A DNA stretch of 64,000 nucleotides from NCBI RefSeq assembly GCF_009002475.1, contig NZ_AP019860.1, forward strand, positions 682,001 through 746,000, read 5' to 3'. The notes below the pieces were generated by a model, which did not search any database, was not told the DNA's origin, and was given only the letters and a program-made list of their open reading frames with translations. Source of the stretch: Candidatus Uabimicrobium amorphum (lineage in GTDB: Bacteria > Planctomycetota > Uabimicrobiia > Uabimicrobiales > Uabimicrobiaceae). Made by a program: the position numbers and the translations under genes. This document shows, in pieces, positions 25,739 through 34,140 of the stretch. Position 1 is the stretch's first letter; each line of letters starts with the position of its first letter.

Positions 25739-26725
25739 ATGGTACGTATCGCAATTATCGGAGGCGGCCCCACGGGAGCGTCTGCTGCCATCGAGTTGGC
25801 TAAAATAAAAAATAGCGAAGTGATACTTGTGGAGAGAAGAGTTTTTCCCCGAGACAGACCCGGCGAAACCCTGCATCCTGGTATCGAATCGCTACTAAAA
25901 CAGCTAGGGGTTTATGAGCAGATAGAAAGATTAAACCCTATACGCCCAAAGGGAATACACACGTATCACCGAGGAAAAGAGAATTTTGCGTTCTACGGAG
26001 GTGAGGAAAACCCACAATGGCAAGGGTTCCAAATTCTACGTCGTGATTTGGACGCCATTCTTTTGCAACGTGCACGAGAATTGGGAACGATTGTCTTACA
26101 GCCACAAACGGTAAGGTCGGTTATCAAGCGAAATTCACGTGTTATGGGAGTATGTACCGATCATCAAGAAATCATGTGCGATTTCGTGATTGACGGTAGC
26201 GGAGGTAGCCACTGGTTGCAACGAAAAATGAAGTTGCCTGTCATCCCGTTATCACAAACATTGATTACGCATTTTGGATACACAACTGAAAATCCAGGCG
26301 TAACAGAGCAACCTCAGTTTATATGGAACAAAGATAATTGGTTGTGGAGAGCAGAGATTCAACCACAGTTGTATCAGTGGACCTATTTACCTTGGAAATC
26401 GTCGGCGAGTAATAGCTCTTACGTGACGCGAGGACAAAAGTCCGATGTCACATGGAGAAAAATGCACCGCGCCGCTGGCCGCGGCTACTTCGCAGGTGGT
26501 GACGCCGCATTTACTTTAGACCCTTCCTCATCACACGGTGTGTTAAAGGCACTGATGTCAGGTATTATGTGTGGCTATCTCATTCAAAATATTGCCCTGC
26601 GCCGTATTGGTGAAGACGATGCAATTGATTATTACAACAATTGGATCGCAGCCTGGTGCGAGACAGATGTTGGCCATCTGCAAGATCTATACCGCAAAAT
26701 GGCGCAATGGGAAATGTGTAAATAA
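25739..26725 (+). CDS. LodB-like FAD-dependent oxidoreductase (halogenase/monooxygenase fold)
   Basis: The product of about 328 residues starts MVRIAIIGGGPTGASAAIELA, the FAD Rossmann motif. It continues with PGETLHPGIESLLKQLGV near 35-52, an early region also seen in LodB and tryptophan-halogenase-like flavoproteins, a DFVIDGSGG strand near 142-150 and GGDAAFTLDPSSSHGVLKALMSG near 245-270 as the second FAD motif. The chosen ATG is 5 nt after the preceding stop; a GTG at 25712 would overlap that gene and has its GGGAG too close. Such proteins convert Cys and Trp of the adjacent protein into CTQ in LodA systems. Here that is inferred from gene order. Confidence 0.82.
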   Translation: MVRIAIIGGGPTGASAAIELAKIKNSEVILVERRVFPRDRPGETLHPGIESLLKQLGVYEQIERLNPIRPKGIHTYHRGKENFAFYGGEENPQWQGFQILRRDLDAILLQRARELGTIVLQPQTVRSVIKRNSRVMGVCTDHQEIMCDFVIDGSGGSHWLQRKMKLPVIPLSQTLITHFGYTTENPGVTEQPQFIWNKDNWLWRAEIQPQLYQWTYLPWKSSASNSSYVTRGQKSDVTWRKMHRAAGRGYFAGGDAAFTLDPSSSHGVLKALMSGIMCGYLIQNIALRRIGEDDAIDYYNNWIAAWCETDVGHLQDLYRKMAQWEMCK

Positions 26726-26732
26726 AAACAAT

Positions 26733-26888
26733 GATAAGTGTGGTGATGAAGGATATTTTTACCTTGGTCAGTACTTCCTTATCCATCAAAATAAAAGTAA
26801 AGCCAAAGAACACTTTGCAAAATGTATTGAAACAAATATGACGGAGTTTATGGAGTATCGCGCGTCTCTGATCGAATTACACAAGTAA
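26733..26888 (+). pseudogene. C-terminal remnant of a TPR (NlpI-like) gene
   Basis: Just after the flavoprotein stop, a frame shifted relative to it reads DEGYFYLGQYFLIHQNK, AKEHFAKCIETN, and EYRASLIELHK, then stops. This matches the last TPR and terminal EYRxAxxEL tail of NlpI-type TPR lipoproteins. No start codon or ribosome site serves it and the rest of the gene is absent. It looks like the end of a gene whose body was replaced, probably when the oxidase pair inserted or a deletion occurred. Confidence 0.65.
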
Positions 26889-26947
26889 ATTTGGCGACTT
26901 GTCGTTTTGTAAACAGCGCGTTTAAAAATAGTAATTTTGCATACAGG

Positions 26948-26956
26948 TGATATAAT
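26948..26956 (+). promoter_or_regulatory. Extended -10 promoter element
   Basis: TGATATAAT is an extended -10 box (TGnTATAAT) about 88 nt upstream of the antiporter start. The same nonamer occurs at 29949-29957 before the S41 gene. No good -35 is seen. Confidence 0.4.
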
Positions 26957-27044
26957 AATACGACCACGTATTTAAGATGTGGGGCGGTTTTACTGTTCTA
27001 TTTGAACGAGAAGTTACGTTAATTTCATATTATGAGGTACAATA

Positions 27045-27995
27045 ATGATTCAAGAATTTCTTTTGATATTTTTAGGCGTGGGTGGATTAATCTACTGTTC
27101 TGACATTATCGTAAATGCTGCCACACGTATGGCGAAAAGGCTGGGGATTTCCAAGATGGTCATCGGTCTTACCATTGTCTCTATTGGGACTTCATTGCCG
27201 GAAATAGCCACCAATTTAGGCGCTGGAGTGGCGATCCGGATGGGATTGACGAGTTCTGGTATTGCGGTGGGTAACATCGTGGGGTCACAAATTTGCCAAA
27301 TTACTTTGATCTTAGGGATTGTCGGACTTTTAGCCACTTTGCGACCGGACGGCAAAGCGCTAATCCGTGATGGTATTGGTATGATTATTGCCATTCTCGC
27401 GTTATTTATTGCTTCGTGGGATAATCACATCAGCCAATTAGAAGGTGCTATTTTATCGTTGATGTACATTGTGTATTTAGCCTATTTACTCTATTCAACG
27501 AAACCACCAAAAGACACCGTCAAACAAACATCTGAACTACCGAATCAACTTTTTCGCGATATCGCTCTTGTGGTGTTTGGTTGTATCTTTTTGATTTTCT
27601 CGTCGGCGCTTGTTGTCAACAACGGTGTTGCGATTGCCAAAGCACTCAATGTACCTGACTACATGATCGGCCTTTTTATCGGTTTGGGAACTTCCTTACC
27701 TGAGCTTGCCATTTCCGTCGCGGGGATTCGACGACAAGCCTTGGAGATTTCTTTAGGAAACCTCATCGGTTCGAACATCACCGATCCACTGCTTTCTTTG
27801 GGACTAGGAGCCAGTATCAGTGGCTTTGCGGTTAGCGATAAAGTACTCACCATTGACATACCTATTTTATTGGTGATTACACTTACGGCGCTATTTATGT
27901 TGAACAACAAAGGGCATTTGGGGCGATTTCAAGCTCTGTTCTTAGTGGCCTTTTATTTATTATTTATGGGAACAAGCGTATTTGGTTATATTTAA
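27045..27995 (+). CDS. Calcium/sodium antiporter (CaCA family, YrbG-like)
   Basis: The 316-residue protein has ten predicted membrane helices in two homologous halves. The alpha-repeat motifs that line the ion site are clear: GTSLPEIATNLGAG near residues 47-60 and GTSLPELAISVAGI near 215-228, together with GNIVGSQICQ and GNLIGSNITDP. The acidic residues of both repeats (the Glu in each LPE) are present, so the exchanger should bind Ca2+ and Na+. Family members exchange Na+ or H+ for Ca2+ at the inner membrane. It is monocistronic, with a weak AGGT ribosome site and a stem-loop after the stop. Confidence 0.95.
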   Translation: MIQEFLLIFLGVGGLIYCSDIIVNAATRMAKRLGISKMVIGLTIVSIGTSLPEIATNLGAGVAIRMGLTSSGIAVGNIVGSQICQITLILGIVGLLATLRPDGKALIRDGIGMIIAILALFIASWDNHISQLEGAILSLMYIVYLAYLLYSTKPPKDTVKQTSELPNQLFRDIALVVFGCIFLIFSSALVVNNGVAIAKALNVPDYMIGLFIGLGTSLPELAISVAGIRRQALEISLGNLIGSNITDPLLSLGLGASISGFAVSDKVLTIDIPILLVITLTALFMLNNKGHLGRFQALFLVAFYLLFMGTSVFGYI

Positions 27996-28008
27996 GATTT
28001 TTACCAGC

Positions 28009-28041
28009 GGCTCCCACTACAACGTTAGGTTTGTGGGAGCC
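28009..28041 (+). terminator. Stem-loop after the antiporter
   Basis: GGCTCCCAC / GTGGGAGCC forms a 9-bp stem with a 15-nt loop, 13 nt after the stop. The T run is weak, and it precedes the convergent ankyrin gene. Confidence 0.55.
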
Positions 28042-28139
28042 ATTTACGAACAAAATTTGTCATTTTTGTAGATGGCAAATATGACGGAGATCAATATCCG
28101 TTTCAAAACGAAAAATTTTCTTTAGGAATTTTTGTTACA

Positions 28140-29648
28140 TCAATTATTATTTATAGGTCCTAAATACATCATAATCACCTTATTTTCGTCATTTATTTTT
28201 CTTATGACAAACATAAAAGGATAACCTCGTTTAGAAGAAGAGCTAATGAGTAAAGCATCTTCTTTTTTTATATTTGCTATTTTTATTTGTGCTTTGTGTC
28301 TATCAGAAGAAAAAATTGCGTTGTCTGATGTGGCTATTATAAAATCCAAGTTTTTATGATAGTTGTTCCACATCAAAAGTTTAGGAAAATTTCCATTTTT
28401 GTCGGACATAATGTTCTTTAATGTTTTGATCATTCTTGGTTTGTTAATATATTTTGCTTTCGTATCATATACTCGTGGGTTATATTTCCACTGGTTTGCG
28501 ACAGGAGCGTCAATAAAGCCTACTCTTGGGGCAAGCCACTTGGAATTTTCTATAAAAAGAACTTTTTCATCGAGGTACTTAGCAAAAGAATCTACATCTC
28601 CCTTTGCAAACGAGCTTGCTATTTTTGCTGCCCAATCAGGAATTTCTGGAAAAACAGGAAGTCCCTCTTTGGGAGCGATTGCACCAGCTTTAAGTAATAT
28701 TTGTACCAGTTTTTTATTTCCTTGGCGATTGACTATTTGTAAAGGAGTTTTTCCTTCACGATTTTTTACGTTTACATCGGCTTTGGCAGCAATCAGGACA
28801 TTGACAACTTCTTTGTGGCCTTTTTCACAAGCAAATATCAATGCGGATTTCAAAGTGTACGGGTTACGGAAATTTACGTTGGCTTTGGCAGCAATTAGAG
28901 TCTTTACAATTTCCTGATGACCTTCTCCCGCAGCAATAATTAAAGGCGTGTGCATTCCTACTTCTACATTTACGTTGGCTTCAGCAGCAATCAATGCATC
29001 CACTATCGCCTTGTGGCCTTTGACAACAGCGAAGGCTAGGGCCGTTGTTCCACGATTTTCTGTTGCTTCAAGATTTACCTTTGCCGCAATAAGAGACTGT
29101 ACTTTCTCTAGGTCACCATCAAAAGCGGCATTCATGAGAGGAGTCCAACCATTTGCTCCCGCTTTTCTCAAAATACTTGTTATTGCGTCGTTGTTTTTAC
29201 TTGCATGGTCAAAGGCAGAGGGAGCATTCTTCGGATCTACATCCACATTTGCCTTTTCGCGGACTAAAACTTTTACAATTTCCTCATGCTGATTTACTAC
29301 GGCCGAATATAAAGCTGTTATACCGTATTTTGACTTTGCATTCACATCCGCTTTCGCTTCTATTAGAGCTTCAACAATATGCAAATTTCCTATTTCAGCA
29401 GCTATCATTAAGGGAGTATATTCATCATAAAAACGAATATCAATATCAACTTCTTTGCCAGTTAAAATATCGGCAATTTCCTCACCCAAATTTTTTTTAT
29501 TTACATTTACTTCACTCGCTAACCGTTTGACCTCTTTTACATTGTTGCCAGCAATAGCCTCGTAGAGTTTATATTCTAGATCAGTTTGAGCCCAATTGAG
29601 TGTTGAAATGGTACCCAACAAAATGGTAACTATTAGAGTTTTTTTCAT
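28140..29648 (-). CDS. Exported ankyrin-repeat protein with unrecognised C-terminal domain
   Basis: The start is the ATG that follows GGAGG and gives MKKTLIVTILLGTISTLNWAQ, a signal peptide; an in-frame ATG eleven codons earlier has no ribosome site. The product is about 502 residues. Seven or so ankyrin repeats cover about 25-320 (YTPLMIAAEIGNLHIVEALIEAKADVN is typical), interrupted by one odd repeat (GKEVDIDIRFYDE). The last 170 residues form a separate domain with no family I recognise, containing aromatic clusters (MWNNYHKNLDFI). Unlike the first ankyrin protein, it therefore pairs a binding array with a possible effector or receptor domain. Confidence 0.9.
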   Translation of the reverse strand: MKKTLIVTILLGTISTLNWAQTDLEYKLYEAIAGNNVKEVKRLASEVNVNKKNLGEEIADILTGKEVDIDIRFYDEYTPLMIAAEIGNLHIVEALIEAKADVNAKSKYGITALYSAVVNQHEEIVKVLVREKANVDVDPKNAPSAFDHASKNNDAITSILRKAGANGWTPLMNAAFDGDLEKVQSLIAAKVNLEATENRGTTALAFAVVKGHKAIVDALIAAEANVNVEVGMHTPLIIAAGEGHQEIVKTLIAAKANVNFRNPYTLKSALIFACEKGHKEVVNVLIAAKADVNVKNREGKTPLQIVNRQGNKKLVQILLKAGAIAPKEGLPVFPEIPDWAAKIASSFAKGDVDSFAKYLDEKVLFIENSKWLAPRVGFIDAPVANQWKYNPRVYDTKAKYINKPRMIKTLKNIMSDKNGNFPKLLMWNNYHKNLDFIIATSDNAIFSSDRHKAQIKIANIKKEDALLISSSSKRGYPFMFVIRKINDENKVIMMYLGPINNN

Positions 29649-30003
29649 GCTATCCTCCAAAATTAAGCCGCAAAACCTCATGACCTAATCTTTTAGGTTA
29701 TTTAAAATTAGGCATGCACTTCTTGCTAAGCAATAACGATTGATTCAAAATATAATGCGTATTTTGCGTTGAATATGTCTTATTCAATCGCCACTCTAAC
29801 TTTTTATTATATCTCTTTTTGCACCTGGAAGCGAAGTCATTTTAAATCGTGGTTTTGCATTTGTGTTCTCGACTGAATTAAGATGGTTATCACATTAGAG
29901 AGCATGACAATTCCATGTGATTTTTGATACAACTGCCAATACGATTGCTGATATAATTGACTAAGGTTTCCGTTGTCAAAATACTTAATTTAGGAGTTTT
30001 AAG
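29649..30003. promoter_or_regulatory. 355-bp divergent intergenic region
   Basis: It separates the leftward ankyrin gene from the rightward S41 gene. It holds the extended -10 TGATATAAT at 29949-29957 before the S41 start, a TTGAATA/TATTCAA stem at 29769-29787 and a TTGCTAAGCAA palindrome near 29732. On the minus strand a TTGCTT-17-TAATTT pair could serve the ankyrin gene. No ORF of note is seen. Confidence 0.4.
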
Positions 30004-31218
30004 ATGAAGCAGTTTTGTACACTGTGCACTGTGGTTATTTTTTCGATTTGTTTTGCCCAAGAACGTGAAACAAATTTACAAGTTTTTGAACAAGTATGGC
30101 AAATCTCCAAGAGTAGTATCTATCCGCAGAAATTACAGCAAAAATTCACCGTGGCAAAATACAATGAACTAAAAGAGAAAATCAAAAATACGAAGAGTAG
30201 GTCAGAGTTGAGCGACGTAATTAACCCGTTTCTAAAAAGTTTAAACATTTCACATACGTTATTTTTAGATCGGCGCCATGCAAGCTATTATTTTTTGCGT
30301 TCTTTGTTTTCCACACGAGATATCGAAAAGCCCGAAGTGGAGCACATTGGTTGTCAGTTACAATTTACAAACGGCAACTATGTGATCAGATCAGTTCTTC
30401 ACGGTTTCCCCGCAGAAAAGTCTGGCTTAAAAAGAGGTGATATCATCACTGCCGTAGATGGGGGAAAGTTTCAAGCGCTTCTTAGTTTTCAAGGCAAAAA
30501 AGATCAAAAAGTCATTTTAAGTGTGGTACGCAACGGTGTTAAAATACAGGTGCCAGTTATGGTGGTGAAGGGCGGACTTCATCATGCTTTTTATCGCGCC
30601 ATGGAAAACAGCGTAAAAATAATCGAGTACCACGGAAAAAAAATGGGCTATGTTCGTTTATGGTGTGGTACGAATGTGAAGTTTTTACGCCTTCTACAGA
30701 AAGTGACTAGCCAAAATTTTGCCGATACCGATGGCGTAATTCTCGACCTTCGCGATGGCTATGGTGGTGCGTGGTGGGACTATCTCGATTCGTTTTTTGC
30801 CGATAGATCTCAGTACTTTAAGGCAACAATTATCGCGCGTGATGGAAAACAACAGCATATCGTCACTCCAGCGACGAAAAATGTAGACAGTTACCAAAAA
30901 CCACTGGTGGTGATTATCAATGAAGGGGTAAGAAGTGGTAAGGAGTCTCTGGCTTTTCAGTTTAAGAAGACAAAACGTGCTCCTTTAATTGGCAAAACCA
31001 CCGCGGGAGCTTTTGTGGCGGGAAAAGGCGTTTTTGCCGACAAGGATGTGGATTATATGCTGTTCTTATCTGTAAAAGGGGTACTTTTGGATGGCGTGGA
31101 TATTGAAGGTGAGGGGGTTAAGCCAGATGTGGAAGTTGATTATCCTTTGAAGTACCATGAAAACGATCCACAACTACAAAGAGCTATAACTGAGTTGCAT
31201 GGCATGTTAACAAAATAG
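30004..31218 (+). CDS. S41 (C-terminal-processing-like) peptidase with PDZ domain
   Basis: The 404-residue protein has a signal peptide ending SICFAQE. It has a PDZ domain near 112-188 (GCQLQFTNGNYVI, AEKSGLKRGDIITAVDG) and an S41 core near 205-390 (GYVRL, GVILDLRDGYGG, LVVIINEGVRSGKES, APLIGKTTAGAF). Ser about 311 in RSGKE corresponds to the TASASE nucleophile of CtpA-type proteases, and Glu follows at the usual place. The lysine of the dyad should lie in the IGK/AGKG region. These enzymes trim or degrade exported proteins. AGGAG precedes the start. Confidence 0.9.
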   Translation: MKQFCTLCTVVIFSICFAQERETNLQVFEQVWQISKSSIYPQKLQQKFTVAKYNELKEKIKNTKSRSELSDVINPFLKSLNISHTLFLDRRHASYYFLRSLFSTRDIEKPEVEHIGCQLQFTNGNYVIRSVLHGFPAEKSGLKRGDIITAVDGGKFQALLSFQGKKDQKVILSVVRNGVKIQVPVMVVKGGLHHAFYRAMENSVKIIEYHGKKMGYVRLWCGTNVKFLRLLQKVTSQNFADTDGVILDLRDGYGGAWWDYLDSFFADRSQYFKATIIARDGKQQHIVTPATKNVDSYQKPLVVIINEGVRSGKESLAFQFKKTKRAPLIGKTTAGAFVAGKGVFADKDVDYMLFLSVKGVLLDGVDIEGEGVKPDVEVDYPLKYHENDPQLQRAITELHGMLTK

Positions 31219-31494
31219 TTGATTGCAGTAACGCGATATTTTAGTCGTTTACAAGAAGAATTTATCTATAAAAGGGGTAATAAACAGAACTATGTAGTAA
31301 ATGTTGGAAATTTTTACTACGGAAACACGCTGCCCATGCCATTTACAGTGTTAAAACATACCTCGTTACTTTGTCTCATTGGATAAACTTTATGACAACA
31401 ATCACTTTTTGCAAAAAACGATGTGGAACGATAGTTGCACAGGTGATAGGAAATGATTACAGGCAAAATAAAACGACTTCACAGCGAGGTAACC

Positions 31495-34092
31495 ATGGCA
31501 AATTATTATCATTTCCACGACAAACCCACAACAGACATTGCACAGGTGGGGGGAAAAGCGCAAGCCCTCATTGAAACAACAGCCGCTGGTTTTCCCGTTC
31601 CACCAGGATTTGTATTGAGTGTTGACTTTTTCATGCCGTGGTTGGAGCATGTAAAGGTGTGCCCTGAGTGGAAATTGTTTTTGCAAACCATTTCATGCGA
31701 ACATTATACCGAAGACAAAATCGATAGCGCAATCGTCAAAGAAAAGTGCGATGCGTTAAAGGAAATTGCGTTGTCTTTTGACGCGCAGCAAAAAAAGGTA
31801 CTACAAGAAGCTTTGCAAGTTTTTGAGAAAAGTGACGTCTTCGCGGTGCGATCTTCTTCTCCGGAAGAAGATCTCAAAGGTACTTCTTTTGCCGGCGGTT
31901 ATGAAACGACTCTTGGAGTCACTAAAGAGCAATTACCCGATGCAATTCTCACCTCTTTTCGCTCGGTATTTGATGCACGTATTGTCCACTATAAAATGCA
32001 ACAACAACTGGCGATAAATAACCCACGCATTGCTGTGATTGTCCAAAAACAGATTGCCAGCGAAATCAGCGGCGTTGCGTTTTCGCTCAATCCACAAAAC
32101 AACTGCTATGATGAAGCGGTAATCAACGCCAACTTTGGCTTAGGGGAGACCGTTGTCGCGGGGCAGGTTATTCCCGATATGTATGTTGTCGAAAAAGTGA
32201 GGCGGCAAATATTACAGGAAAAAATTGCGTCAAAGTCACACGCTTTGTGGTTGCAACCTGACGGTGGTACACAACAAAAGAATAATGAAAATCCAAACAA
32301 AGCGGCGTTGACCAAAGAACAAATGCTTGCGGTGACAGAATTGGTAACGGCATGTGAAAAACATTATGCTCAGCCTATGGATATCGAGTGGGCATTTGAA
32401 AAACAGCAGTTGTTCCTGTTGCAATCGCGCCCGATTACGACATATTTACCTCTTTTTCCAGAAATGGTGACAAAACCAGGGGAACAAAAGGCGTTATACA
32501 TGGACATTGTTATCTTAACGCAAGGTTTTTCGGAACCGTTCTCTGTTTTGGGTCTGGAGATTTGGGGGAAAATGCTGCAAAAGGCCAAAAATTTGCCCGT
32601 GGGACCAGATGGAGTGATTTGGAATATACACGGGCGACAATACTTTCATTTGTCAAACATGTTGCGCGGATTTGGGAAAGGCTATGCCAAAGTCATTTCG
32701 CAATATGAAAGGCCGTTAAAGAAAATTCTCGAAAGCATAGATATTGAGGAATACATTCCCGCAAAAAAACCTCGGGGGATGAAAGGCTTTATGTGGAATG
32801 TACTCAAAAGAATTTTCATACTTTTCCCGTCGATTTGTGGTGGAATTTTTCGCAGCCAAAAAGCCCTGGAAAAATACAAAAAAAAGAGCGAAAAAATCTG
32901 TGCGTATTGCAAAAGTGAGTTACAAAAAGACAAACCCTTTGCGGTATTGGTGGAAAACGGTCTCAACTGTTTTACGAACATCGTGATGTTCGCCGGTGTT
33001 CTCGTCGCGCCTATGTTTGCAAGGTGGCGGCTAAGTAAGATGTTTAAGAATGACGACGTTGCCGATTTACTCGTGGCGCTCAATATGGATTTACCGGGTA
33101 ACCCCACTTCGGAAATGGGACATTTTATGGTGCGCCTTGCATCGTATCCCGAAATTCAGGAAACAACAACTGCTGAAGAATTTGAGCACAAATTAAATAA
33201 CCATGCATATTCCACAGATTTTTTGCAAGCGTATGAGGAATACATGAACAAATTTGGTTGCCGCGGGATGAAGGAAATTGATATCGCTAGCCCTCGTTCT
33301 TATGAAAATAAACAAGAGTTTTTTCAACGTCTTAAGCATATTAATATTGATGAAAACGCCATTAATACCGTAAGTGAGAGACGTGAAAAAGCGTACAATG
33401 AATTACTTGATATTGCTAAAAAGCGCGGTAAAGAAAAAAAATTCCGCCGTTATGCTAAAATTCAACATAATATGGCTGGTTATCGTGAACATCCAAAATA
33501 CATCTATATTGTTGCCGTAGACATGCTACGCCGTCGTGCTTTAAAACTCGGAGAAGAGTTTGTGAACGAGGGACGTTTGCAGCATGTAAATCAAGTATTT
33601 GACTTGACGATTAAGCAAATTACCGAGGCGCAACAAAATCGCGAACTGCAACTAACGACGCTCATTTCAGACAACTTGCGTGCTTATGCTACGGTAAAGC
33701 ATATCAAAAACTGGCCAAAACTCATCGACAGTCGCGGAAAAATTTTGCGCCCACCACGAGAAGAGGGCACAGGACTTATTGGTGATGCTATTTCTCCCGG
33801 CACTGTTATAGGAAAAGCAAAGGTGCTGCACAGTCCTTATGAAAAACCTCTCGAAAAAGGAGAAATTTTAGTTACCCGGGCGACAGAGCCCAGCTGGACG
33901 CCTATTTTTATCAATGCAGCTGCGGTGGTTCTCGAAGTTGGTGGCCCATTACAACATGGAGCGATCATTGCCCGTGAATATGGTATTCCGTGTGTGAGTG
34001 GTTTGGAGAATATTACGGCGTCTATTAAAGATGGAGATGAACTGGAAGTCGACGGTTCCCATGGAGTTATCAAGATACTAACACGTAGTTAG
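31495..34092 (+). CDS. Rifampin-phosphotransferase-like PEP-utilising enzyme
   Basis: The start is the ATG after GAGGT (MANYYHFHD); a start 14 codons earlier lacks a ribosome site. The 865-residue protein has an N-terminal ATP-grasp (PPDK_N) domain to about 310, with FAVRSSSPEEDLKGTSFAGG and EISGVAFSLNP. A middle region of about 450 residues follows, then a C-terminal swivelling phosphohistidine domain, GGPLQHGAIIAREYGIPC, with His at residue 821. PEP synthase carries this domain in the middle; rifampin phosphotransferases carry it last, at a very similar length and position. So it probably phosphorylates a small molecule using ATP. Rifampin itself is not shown to be the substrate. Confidence 0.85.
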   Translation: MANYYHFHDKPTTDIAQVGGKAQALIETTAAGFPVPPGFVLSVDFFMPWLEHVKVCPEWKLFLQTISCEHYTEDKIDSAIVKEKCDALKEIALSFDAQQKKVLQEALQVFEKSDVFAVRSSSPEEDLKGTSFAGGYETTLGVTKEQLPDAILTSFRSVFDARIVHYKMQQQLAINNPRIAVIVQKQIASEISGVAFSLNPQNNCYDEAVINANFGLGETVVAGQVIPDMYVVEKVRRQILQEKIASKSHALWLQPDGGTQQKNNENPNKAALTKEQMLAVTELVTACEKHYAQPMDIEWAFEKQQLFLLQSRPITTYLPLFPEMVTKPGEQKALYMDIVILTQGFSEPFSVLGLEIWGKMLQKAKNLPVGPDGVIWNIHGRQYFHLSNMLRGFGKGYAKVISQYERPLKKILESIDIEEYIPAKKPRGMKGFMWNVLKRIFILFPSICGGIFRSQKALEKYKKKSEKICAYCKSELQKDKPFAVLVENGLNCFTNIVMFAGVLVAPMFARWRLSKMFKNDDVADLLVALNMDLPGNPTSEMGHFMVRLASYPEIQETTTAEEFEHKLNNHAYSTDFLQAYEEYMNKFGCRGMKEIDIASPRSYENKQEFFQRLKHINIDENAINTVSERREKAYNELLDIAKKRGKEKKFRRYAKIQHNMAGYREHPKYIYIVAVDMLRRRALKLGEEFVNEGRLQHVNQVFDLTIKQITEAQQNRELQLTTLISDNLRAYATVKHIKNWPKLIDSRGKILRPPREEGTGLIGDAISPGTVIGKAKVLHSPYEKPLEKGEILVTRATEPSWTPIFINAAAVVLEVGGPLQHGAIIAREYGIPCVSGLENITASIKDGDELEVDGSHGVIKILTRS

Positions 34093-34140
34093 TTTGTCGC
34101 TAGATGGTTGAGAAAGAAAACAATCTTCACGAGGTGCAAC

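Noticed and set aside
28048..28190. + strand peptide (KFVIFVDGKYDGDQYPF) overlapping the end of the ankyrin gene
   Set aside because: It looks protein-like but has no start codon or ribosome site and overlaps a supported gene; probably chance or a very old remnant.
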